Shown: in pieces, positions 47,001 through 59,300 of the stretch
Layout of the letters: every line of letters begins with the position of its first letter
Position numbering within the stretch: the stretch's first letter is position 1
NCBI GenBank assembly: GCA_003254925.1
Contig: QANZ01023827.1
Span: 185,421 to 249,420 of the forward strand
DNA: 64,000 nt
Origin: Chamaecrista fasciculata
Taxonomy: Eukaryota > Streptophyta > Magnoliopsida > Fabales > Fabaceae
Direction: 5' to 3'
Notes under the pieces: generated by a model
Database searches by the model: none
Told to the model about the DNA's origin: nothing
Seen by the model: only the letters and a program-made list of their open reading frames with translations
Position numbers and translations under genes: made by a program

Positions 47001-50000
47001 CTCATATGCACTCCTTACGTTCCTTCTAGTGACCAACTTGCAGATGTGCTTACCAAAGGCTTGTGTACTATCACCTTTCAAAGTCTAGTCAGCAAGCTTG
47101 GCATGGAAGATATCCATTCATCAGCTTGAGGGGGAGTGTTAGATTGATAGAATATCTGATTAATATCTGTAATTATTCTAGGATTAATATTAGGGATTGT
47201 GATTAGTAATTAGCTATAATCTCTCCTGTAATTACTCCTTTTGTTTTCCTTCCTAGAATAGGTTCATTACTCACTTGTATAAATACCTTCACATACATGA
47301 GATCAATAACACATTATTTCCAGACAATATTTGTCAATATCATTCTCGTCTCAAACTTTTGTTTGTTCTGTTTTTATATATATATATACAATGTAGCATT
47401 CTTAGAATAATGTACATTATGCAACTAAGTGACTAACTGTAATGCGTTAGCCATAGCTTGAAAAACAAGAGGCAGGCAGGAGCCATAGCTTGAAAATCAA
47501 GAGGCAGGCAGGAGGAATAAGCATTATTGCATTTATAAGAAACAATAAACGAAAACTAAGGCACCTCAATCCCCAAATAAGTAACAAAAGGAAAGGATGA
47601 TAAAACAAAAAACTATATAATAATAAAAGGCTTTTGACCAACCTTATATCTGTGGTAAAAATGAGATCTCTCAGTGTAAAGCATAATATTTTTACTTCCT
47701 TCAAAGAACCAAAGACGAGCGCGGGAAATATCACTCTGGGTAGCATATCTAATTTAAGAAAGGAGCATTTCGTAAGTCACAATGCAACACAAGAGCTGCA
47801 TATATGTAGTTGTTTTTAAAAATTCATAATGAAGATGAACAATATCAATACAATAAGTCAATAACCATAATAAAATAAACAGTAAATTAATGATTTAATC
47901 CCAGACAGATATCAATGTCTCAATTTCTTCCTTAAAAGATAAAATTACATGATTTAAAGCATGAACGATACAATTACAATCAATTTGACCCTTGTGCTAA
48001 GGATACTGATTGAAATTTAATGAAAAACCTGATCTAATTTAAAATTAAAATAAATGATTGAAGTTAAATAATCATATTTGTTAGTAAATTTGAATTAATG
48101 TTTTATCAAAATGGCCAAATTGATTATAAATGCATCATTCAGGGATTAAATCTTGTAATATTATACTTCAGGGACAAATTTGAGAAATTTATCATCTTTC
48201 AGGGACCAAATCATTAATATCATTAATATACTCTAAAAGGAAAGCATAATGAAACAATGATGGAGAGAGCTCCTTACTCCCCAAGCAGACAGAAGGAGGC
48301 TTCCTGTGATTCCAAAAACTCGTTTACTCGTTCAAAGTCAAAATAACTACTGATAAATATCATAATTCCTCCCTGTATTAAAATTATCAGTGCAATACAA
48401 ATATTAAAAGATCACACAGCTTACTTATCAAGAGAAAAATTGCAAAAAGTTTTAGAAAGAAATATGTAACCTGATCAGATTCTTTGATCCTTGGGAAAAC
48501 CTGCAATGTAATATTTACTAACGTTTTATATATCTTACAAGATTCAGTAAGTATCATAAAGTATAATACATACATAATTTGTACACCTTCCTAAGGTAAC
48601 TAGTTGTAACAATTAAACCTAACAATATTAAATTTGATGAAATTGAATTAGCTCAAATATTTTATAAGAACTGAATTATATGTTTATTCATATATTTCAA
48701 AGAAATATATAAAACCTTTGAAACCATAATTTTCCAAAAATACATACCTTCTGGACAAAATAATCAAAACGGGCTTTTGCATCTACCTTTGAGTCTACGT
48801 TAAATCGTTCATAACTCTACAGGGGTTAAAGAATTAGAATGTTTAGTAATAGTACGGTACAAATTAAAAAAAGATAAATCCATAACATATTCACCTCAAT
48901 ATAGAAGCACGTAAGAAAATCACCTGACCTCAACAGTTATGAAAAATAAAAAATAACTACTTTATACCAAAAACCTAATGGTTACAAGAATGAATAATCA
49001 AGTCAGTATATCATAATTACAAAGAGGTTAGACTATGTTTGGATTGGGGATTAAGGAAGAGAAGGGGAGGGAGGGGGAGAAAGAAAGGATTAAGACATTC
49101 TCCCCTTGTTTGGGAAGCTGATAATTGGAGGGGAAGATAATGAGAGATTAACTTTTAATCCTTTATTCTCTTCCCTCTTCACAAATTTTAAATACCCCGA
49201 ATTAAGGTATTTTAGAGAAGGTATAAACATTCAAACAAGAGGAAGACATGTGGAACTGTGGAAGGTCAACCTTCCTTTTTCTCCCCTCCCTTTCCCTTCA
49301 ACCTCTTCCCTTCTCTTCCCCTCCTAATTACTAAACATACCCTAAAAGTTTGTCAAAATCAATTTACCGCTCATGGTTTAACTCTTGTACAAGATACAAC
49401 TGCTAAAAATCCAACCAACAGTATAGGACAATACAAGTAAGTAAGAAACATAGCAAATCCTTAAAAAACAAAACAAAACAAGAAAAACATGACTTGTTTT
49501 TTATGGCAAGACTAAATTGATTTATTTCCCAAGAGAAGCCCTATGCATCAACTAGACCAAATGAACTTGATCAAATACAGATAATTTATTCAGACATCTA
49601 GCATAGCAGAAAACAAACCAGATGTATTTGGGGTAACACTTTGTGCAGGACACCCTTGTGTTTACAGATCAACTTCACCTGCAAATATCAATTGATGCAT
49701 TGTTATTTTCTACTGCGCCATACCATTTGATAAGAAACTGAATTAAATAAATACATTTCACTTTTATGATCATACAAGGCATATCAACTAAATAACATTA
49801 TAATTTCTGAACATTTTATGCGAAACAAGACCCAATAGAGTAGAAAATAATTATTTTGATATAGTGAGAAATATTTCAGCCCTAAATCCTGAGAAACAAT
49901 AGAAACTGCTAGCAGCTATGTAACATACCTTCCCTTGGTAATTAGAACACTGGCGGTTGAATGAACCCATTATATCTGCGACAATGAACTGCAGAGGTTA

Positions 50001-53000
50001 TTACATAATATTGTATATTTAATTTAAGACTTGTTGAGTACCTGAATGTTAGTCATAATTGTTGTAAGGAATGTTAGTATAGTACATGTTTTTCTTTTGA
50101 GGTAAGACTTTTTTTTTTTCAAAAAAAGTACTAAAGATAATAATTAATTTTATCTTTCCCTTAGAAGAAGAAAGTGTAATTCATCAAAAGTCAAGATATG
50201 GAACAATGCATTATACATTTGAAACAAATTATGCTAAATATAAATGAAAAAACATATGGCTACAAAATTCTATCACTGCACGTACAAGAGAAGAAATAAT
50301 TATTTTCTACCAAACTAACATATCACTGAATTAAGAATGAAGAGGGCTATGTTTAATAAATAGCATCTGCGGTTCTCTAAATAGCATAAAGTCAAAAAAT
50401 CATTCAAATGTTCGGAAAGGTGTTGTCTAGAAGAAAGAACATTTCATTACCTAGATTTGAATAAAAACCCAGAATGATTGTTTGCCTGTAAAACTTAGCG
50501 TAATCATCAAGATACCTAGAAAAGAAACAGTTTTAATTATTTTAAAAAAAATGCCCATCAGATCAATTGACACGTGCCTCTAAACAAATATAAAAAAGAA
50601 GCAAGCCATTCATGCAACAAAGAAATAAATGGATCAGATAAACAAAAGCAGGGCAGTCCCTTTAAGCATATCCAATGGAAATGAAAAATCCACAATCCAA
50701 ACTAATAGCATCCTATGGAGCAGAGACTAATTTATAACGTCATTTTCCTAGATCTCTTTTTTTTTCGTAGATATGCCCTATATCTCTTTGGCATCCCCAT
50801 CTTCGGCTAAAAACAGAACAATTACCATTATTTTACTCGGTAATATTCATTAATTCATTTGACTAACACAAGCAAATCTATTGCATTAATGTAGCATGGA
50901 GCTCAGAAACTTATCCAAATCTTGGTGCCAGTAGATTAAGTCCATCAATAGAATCTAAGCCAGATGAGAAAAAAAAATTTCATGAAAAAAATTAGGAAAG
51001 GCTACTTGTTTTACACATAAGTCTTAAAAAGTCTGTTTTTTTGCTTATATTCTCTCTTTTGATCTTTACTATGATTTATCATATAAATTTATTTTCACAA
51101 AATGTCTATATTTCAATGATAACTTGATAGTAAATATATAAGTAATTTTTATAAATCTAGTCCAAAATTAATTCACAAAAGAAAATTCTCCAAAGAAATC
51201 ATTGAATAATTTTTTCCAGTGATCAGTTGATATGTCCTCCCACTCTTAGAGAACCTCTTCTTCATTTATGTTTTGGGATTTTGGGAGAAGAAGACTATGT
51301 TTTTGCGGAGTTAAGCACTTCAGCAGTCAGAGATCGTAGTGCAAGAATTTTCAGCCAGCAGTTTTGACACTTCAAAAAAGAAAAATGGGATGAAAAAGAC
51401 ATTGAAAAGTTTTGGTCGTTTCTCTTAGGTTTTTTTGTTGTGTCAAATTCTTTGAGGAATTGAGAAGCTCAAGCTAAACAATCATTAGGCATGTGTAAGT
51501 TGGCCTCAGAACTTTCAAGTAAAAATATTATAATCATTTGCAGACTAAGAAAAATAGAAAAAATAAAGATAGAAGCAAAATGAGCATGAAAGCTAATATG
51601 ATAACGCACCACGGTCTTATCCTCATGACATCTGTTCTGGGTTGCTTAGATGGCAAGCGGTTTAAGTGATAAAAGACTGTATCCACGTGAGACCAATTCT
51701 GCCATTTTTGTCAACAATGAGGCAAATTTCATGTCTAAGCTCAATATCATGAACCTTCCAAATACTATAACTATCTATAGTAACAACATTAACATACCTG
51801 CATCGCTATTACGTCTGCATGATCAATAATCAGAACCTGCTCATAATTAATACACTTGGTCAAATTTAAACCATTTTTTGTACTTCAAAGTTAAAATGAA
51901 GAATCATATCCAATCAAATAATAAATACATGATTTTGAAAACAGCAGCAAGCTACCTCTACAGATGAAAGATAATCCACATCTTTGTCCTTATTATTCCC
52001 AGCCTCGTGAATTTTCTACCATTTAGAACATTGAGTCATTAGCTAATTAGCATATATAAGCAATATATTCCTTTAGGATATTATTACTTTAAGAAACTGT
52101 TAGAAACCAACAAATAGACAAAATAAATAGTAAAAATCTTAACTCTTTATCAAGAATTGCCTTAGCTCAAAAGTTCAAACTGTTTGATAAAGACCCACGA
52201 ATAATTTTAATTAGTACTATCTATAATATGTTCCCTCACACGTAAACCCTTTTAGAACTCTGTGCATATCAAACATGCCTAACATTCCACTAGCTGGAAC
52301 ATGAGTTTAATAATGAATTCATGATAATAAATTCAAGGAAGGATTGACAGATTGGCCCCTTGATCAAGGACATCTTGATACCATATCAAGGACTACTTCA
52401 ATTCAAAAGCTTAAACTAATAAGTGAAGATCCATGATAACGCTATTATAGAATTGAACATTCTTATTCACCAAAATACTTATTAGAATCTGACATGGACA
52501 GTTGCCTTTTACTTATAGAAAACAGCTGTTAGATAAAAGTATAAGGCAGAAACAACAGCATATAAGTACACGGTTTATCAGCAGATGCATAGCCAATTTG
52601 TATTATACTCTAGATTTCCTTGTTCTAACAGAGAGAATATCCACACATGAAAAACTATTAGTACCTTTAGTGATAAACTTGAAGGAAAAGAAAAGGTTAA
52701 ACAAATAGGTAAGGATACCTAGTGATCATATCTAGTGACTGTCAAGTTTTTAAAAAAATGAAGAGGATCACAATTTGTACATCTAATTATATTCCTGCTC
52801 TTCATTTCTATTAGACGTCTTCCTTTTGTCATCCACCCTCCCTTCTCATTTTCCATAAAAGTAAAATAAAAACCAAAAGGAAAGAAAATAAAAGATGTCC
52901 ACCCAGATTCAAAGGGTATCCTGGACCTGTATATAGCATAGACCCTCTGTATGAGTTAACAACGAATTAAACAGGCAAAGAAAGTTTCCAACATAAATAT

Positions 53001-56000
53001 GAATGGCATTAAAAGAATAAAATTCTTGAAGGAAGCTTCTTACAGTAACCAAGCCCAGTGCTGAAGCAACAATTATGTCTGAGGTGTGAAAATCACTGAA
53101 TAACTTGATCGACTTCCTGTGCAGAGAAGATAGAATATATCTTAGCCATGAGAAAATCATTTCATATTGATTTGTCACGAGTACAACAAGACAAAAGTTG
53201 TGAAAGTGAACTGAACAATAGGATTTTGTAAGAGATGAAGGCACCCCAAGAAAGGATCTTTTTATCAGTTTTGCACGGATATTCTAGATACTGCCACACC
53301 AAGAAGGTATTAAAGTGAACATTTTCAAAGTGACGATCTTAGGTTTATCAGGTCTGTCCATTGTGGCTTATGAAGGAGAACTTAGTAAAGTCAATTCTCT
53401 AGGAAAGGAAACAAAAATATGGTGCATATCAAAAGGGAAAAAAAAGGTTCTTTCCACAAATAAAATCTAGTCAAGTTACTTTAGAGTTATGTTGTTATAG
53501 ATACTCCCTAGGGAAATAAAATAAGATGCAGCTGGGTTTCTTCTTATGGCAGACTCTTATATTTAATATTGTCCAAAGGCCTGATTTCTGGACTAAAATG
53601 TTTAATTAGGTCAAAATCAAAAATATTTTGGATCAAATTTCGACATTTGACAAAAACAATTCAAGAAAATTGACACAACTTTAAGTCATGTGACGTGCAT
53701 GTGATATTTTTTTCTTCACCAAATTTTTTTTAAAAAAAAACATCCAAATATCAGAATACATGAGATGTATGAATATAACCCATTTTAGGTTGCAAAAACC
53801 AACAAATGACATTATAATATCAGTCACTACTTATAAAGAATGGCAGGTTCATTGACAACTACCTGCAATCATAGTAATACTCTATTATAAATTTCATCAT
53901 ATATAACTTAGTCCTTCAGGAACCTCAAATTTTCAAGGGACAAGTAATCAAGTGCAATTCTTAATTAACTAAAGGCAGTATAACTTTTTTAAAAGATCAT
54001 ATTATTTTACCCTCACAATAAATTATTCACGACTACTCTCCATTAGTAACTTACAAAAGCTTTCACATATCTGAGGAAAGGATTTAGAATAAAATAAACA
54101 ATGCTAATTACTACTTAATTAGAAATGTAATTTACCTAGTAAACTTGATGCCAATCATAAAGTTATCCTCATTATTGCCACCAAAAAGGATTTGAAAGTC
54201 AGAACCTTTATATGACTTCCGTGGGTTTGCACTTCCAGATTCCTGCCCCTTTTCGCCCATCTCATCGTTGCCTTTCTCTTCTTCACTTCCAAATTTAGCA
54301 GAAAAACGATCCATATGCTCAACATTGTGCTGAGAAAACCAACACGAAGTTATTAAAAAAAAATACAAGAAAACTTTCCATCTTCAGACCCTTACAAGTA
54401 AAATTAACACAAACACACATAATTAGTTTTAAAATAAAATAAGTATCTACTCCCTAAATAAAGATGGACACTACTAAATATTAATAAACAACCATGGCTT
54501 TTACAAAATAAAGAACGACAACAAAAATTACAAACTTGAGCAGAAGAGCAAAGGCACATGAACAAGAAAACATTCTTGACATGGCGCATTAGCGGACCAA
54601 TTTAGAAATTTAATGTTTAGGCTTGCATAATATAATACAAGAAATTGGATCCATGTTAAAAGGACTAACCAATGTGATTTCTTGTACACTTTTGTCCACA
54701 AATTTTAATGAGGCAAAAGCATTACAAGTGTCCCCCAAACTACGAGGGTAGTTTTAGTTATATCCCTAAACTTTTTTTGTAGTCAATTATATCCCCAAAC
54801 TTTGACATTTGACTCAATTGTACTCCAAGGCCTAACAACGTCTAAATCGTTGACGGATAAAGGTGGCGTGGCGAGTGACTTTTGTTTCTTATTTATTTTG
54901 GTGTAAATTGTACCCCCAAAACTTTTACATTTGTGTCAATTGTACTACTAAACTTCCACATTTTGTGTCAATCGTACCCCCAAAAATATTAACGTTCTTA
55001 TTTTCCGTTGACTATTTAGACGGCGTTAAGCCTTGGGATACAATTGAGTCAAATGTGAAACTTTGGGAGTACAATTGACAACAAAAAAAATTTAGGGGTA
55101 CATCTGAGACTTACCCCATAGTTTGGGGGCACCATATGTACTTTTGACTTTTAATAAATACAAAATGAATTATAGAAATAATTAAAAAATATTGTAAAAC
55201 TATTTTTATTATATTTTTAAAATAATAAGTATAATAATAAAATTATTTATTTATTCTTTCAATGGATTTTATATTTTTTATAATCTATATGTTATTATAT
55301 AAGTTAATGACTAAATAATTGGCTAAAAGATTAACTATAAAAACTAAAAAATCTAAAGTCATAGAAATAATAGGATATTGAAACCATATCATTAGTCATC
55401 GCCAACCATCTAAAGCAAAAATCTCAATTCAGACATCACATTTTAAGAGTTGAAACCAGACTACAGAGTCCAGAACTTACATTTATATATTACTTATTGT
55501 TTAAGGCCTTAGTTGAAAAATTACTGCAAGTCAAAAATATTATACAAATTAAAGGTAAAGAGATCAAGCAAAAGTACCTTGCAAGAAGAAGGTGAAAGTA
55601 GTATTAGCCTCTTTACAACACGGAACACAGTGCTTGCAAATGGCAATAAAATTAAAACCTGAAGGATAAATTGAAAGCAATATTACCATGTGATCAGACT
55701 TCATATGTTGCAAATTAACACAGATGATCAGTTAAGTATGCCAAGCAAGGTTCAGATATAGTCTTGCTCAAGCCCACAGAAGAGCGTAACAACTTAATCA
55801 CACAGCAACAAATATTCTAATAACATACAGAAATACTTCAATCTCTCTTCCAGGCGTGTAAAATAGCATTTCAATTTTGTCATGTCATCCAGCAAAACAA
55901 AATTAAAATCACTCACAAATGTAAGCGTTGAAGTCAAACCAAAGCTTTGAAGCCTAATAACAGAATTTGCCCAAAAACTAACAAACTAGGGAAACAAAGA

Positions 56001-56309
56001 AAACAACACTAACTACTCAACTGATAATCGTATCCCTCAACATTAAGCTCAGAATTAGTCTTTTGCAGAGAGAGCATCATCTCTATATTTCCCAATAGAT
56101 GAAAACAAAAAGAAGTAGCCAAACCCCAAAATACCATGAAGCAAGGAAGAAAATGCTTTCGTACAAGTATGTCTGAAAGAAATACCAAAGCTGCCTATTG
56201 AATTTAAAAAATAAGAAGGGGGAGCACATCATGTATCTCTAAATAAACAAAATCATAATACACACACACACAGAGACATACATATATATACATATATATA
56301 TATGTATAT

Positions 56310-56348
<39 letters not shown>

Positions 56349-59300
56349 TGTAAAATGCAGAGTTACAAGTACAATTCAAATCAAATTGAACAGCAAAAAG
56401 AAGCCCAACTGAAATTAGAGTCAGAAAAACGTCACAAAGAAAACGCAGAGGGTTCTTTACCTTTGGACGAGTAAAACCTTGATCACGAAATCTATCATTG
56501 TCAGCACTCTCCCCAAGCTTGGCTAGCTTGGCATCATTTTTTTTCACGAGATCTCTAGTTCTCAAGACATGATTGAGCTGTCCATAATGGATAATAGTCA
56601 CTACGATATTGAAGGAAACAAACTGAAAAATCTTATAATACAAAATGACAGAGTAAAATGCTTACAGAATGCATTATGTATGCATCCATGATGCTGGTGT
56701 CTTCCTGAGCTCTGTGATAAAATGGTCTCTTGTTACAGTGAAGTATATCCCTATAGCTGCTGCCTGGTACCAGGTGAATTTTAAGTCAACACACTCAACA
56801 CCCATAAGATGATTTAAAAAATGAAAAAAAAACAAAAGTGAAAGTTATGATTCCCTCATATGCACATCATATTGATCATCCCATATAACCCAAAAACGAT
56901 AAAAACTAAAAAATAAAATGAACGTCTCACATTACTCAATGAAAGTCATTAGAGTAACTAGTAAGTTCATAAGTCTACTCATAAGTACCCTCTCCTCAAG
57001 GCATTTGACTAAATAAGGAGCGAAAAGTTTTTTCTTTGTCAAGTCTAGCTGTAAAGAATGAAAACAGAACAGCACATGCCTATTATAGGATACAAATGTC
57101 AAATTCAAACCTACTATGCATCCTATCCTTACTTGCTCATAATACGCTCTTAAATTTAAGAAGGAAGTAACAGTAACAGTGATCCTCATCAACTTTTGAG
57201 AAAAACCATGCCATTTACCAGTCACATTCTTCCATGCTAAAATGACGGCAAATAATCATAAAAAAACAAAAATTATCTTGAATTTTCTGTGCTTGTCTTT
57301 GGCTATTAACCTCAACAACAGGATGTTCCCTTAACAGAAATTTATATATAATATATATACCCTCCTCAACAGGATAATTTTTGGTGTGCTCAGCCACTTT
57401 CAAATAATTCTTTGTCTAATTGATACAAGGAAGAGTACTGTAGAAATTAACTACATTTATATTCATTTCAATATGAAAATGTCTATAACATTTTGAATCA
57501 TCATCCTAAATACCAAATTAAGTCAATGGTAAGGTTGAATAATACCCAAAAGAAAAAAGAAAAAAACTCCATTAGATACAGACATCTGATTTAGACACGA
57601 TCATTTAGGAATACAAGGCCAAATTAGTGATATAAATTTGTTATGCTCAGATAAATCTTACAAAAAGTATTATTACAATCCTTATTTCTTTTGTATTGAG
57701 ATAACTGATAGGAAAGAAATTTATGGATAAAATTGAAAACAACTCTAAATTTTTCACCTAAAAAAATAAATAAAGCGAAAAACTAAAAAAAATATTGTTT
57801 ACCACTGGAAGCAGATAAATTATGCTGAAAATATAAACAATCCATAATGATCAGATAAACTTACATAGGGAAAAAAACATCTTTTGTTTAGGTGAATTAA
57901 TAGCCTTGCCCCCAGAGTTCCTGTATACATCCATCCAGTGCCTGTACAATTCTGGCTTGAGACCATCACAAGTGCTGGCATCCAAATCCTAAAAGGGAGA
58001 GGAAAGAATTGCAGAAAAGCTTATTTTGTATAAGCTTTATTTATTTTTTATAAACAAGTGCTGGCATCCAAATCCTAAAAGGGAGAGGAAAGAATTGCAG
58101 AAAAGCTTATTTTCTATAAGCCAGTGTAAGATTATAATTTTACAGAATATAGTTCATACTTTATAACAAAACAAGCACATGGACTAATGTCATTGATTTG
58201 GGGGGGGAGAAAAAGCATAACAAGATGTGAAAAAAATAGAATTAACATGTACCAAATAGAAGGATAAATGGTCTAATTCACAAAAAACACAAACAATTGT
58301 TCATTATTTTTCTCAATATAATATATCCTTATCAACTATTGGATAGCAAAAGAATACAGAAAAGAGATGGGGGAGCATAACAAATGAACAGAAATCAGTA
58401 GCCTTAACTTGGCTAACCATTCCTTTTCTAGCTTGAGGCCACAAATTATACTAAATTCTGCTTTCAGAAAAGGTCATTTAGATAATATTATGCAGTAAAT
58501 ATACCTCTAAAATATTCTGCCCTGTTCCTATCCACTTGCAATTTGACATACCAATTGCCAGAGCCTCCCATTTAAATTCCCAATTTCTTTGATTGTCGAT
58601 TTCTTCGTTTGATAAGCTATGTTGTAAATGCAAATCAAAAGTGCTGCAGGAAGAAAAACGAATTTTTTTTTCAACAAATAAAAAAGAATATTTTAAACCA
58701 TTAGAAAGTATGAAAGGTTTAGAATATTAAATCAAGATACGGCTAATTAAAAATATACTGGAAGATTCTTAATAAAAATTTAATTTTAGACTTTGTTTTA
58801 TTGGGCTCACTATGTGAATAGCCTTTCAATTGTTATAAGACAGCTTTGGAATATCATGGAATAATTAACTAGACTCTTTGCTGTTTCCCTCCCTTCTTCC
58901 ATCCTCCTGCCTTTTTCTCTTTTCTTTCCATTGTCTCTATTAATATTTTCCCTTTCCCTTTTCCCAGAATCCCTCTAGGTCCTAAATTAAGTAATTATTG
59001 ACATTTGAAAACGCGAGTATCTAATAGGATACAAAATTATTAAAAAGCCGAAGAACAAACTACAATTTCCTTTATAATCTGAGAATTAATTGCTTTCCTT
59101 CTTCAAACTATAGTGAATCAAAAGATTAGCAGTCAATATCATATTTTCAATCACTGTCCAGCCTTGCCCTGAGTAAGTAATCAAAAGCCTTAAACATAGA
59201 ACCCATTCACATGCTGCTAAGAGTCTCGTCACAAAAACAAGTAGTTAAATCTAGACAACCATGACAATTCATCACCTCTTTACCACTCATTATTTACAAT

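Larger units (their letters stand above)
45192..47341 (+). mobile_element. Internally deleted Ty1/copia retrotransposon in UTP25 intron 20
   Basis: Two 200-bp LTRs (45197-45396, 47137-47336) begin TGTTAGATTG and end TTGTCA; they differ at two adjacent-area positions only. A 5-bp duplication atatc flanks the element (45192-45196, 47337-47341). A primer-binding site follows the left LTR and a purine tract precedes the right one. The interior is about 1.7 kb instead of 4-5 kb: capsid coding joins straight to the end of the reverse transcriptase. It lies antisense to UTP25 between exons 20 and 21. It cannot move on its own. Confidence 0.97.

Noticed and set aside
56239-56643. 134-aa minus-strand frame
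   Set aside because: It is UTP25 exon 7 extended through an intron and the GA microsatellite; the spliced model ends the exon at 56461.
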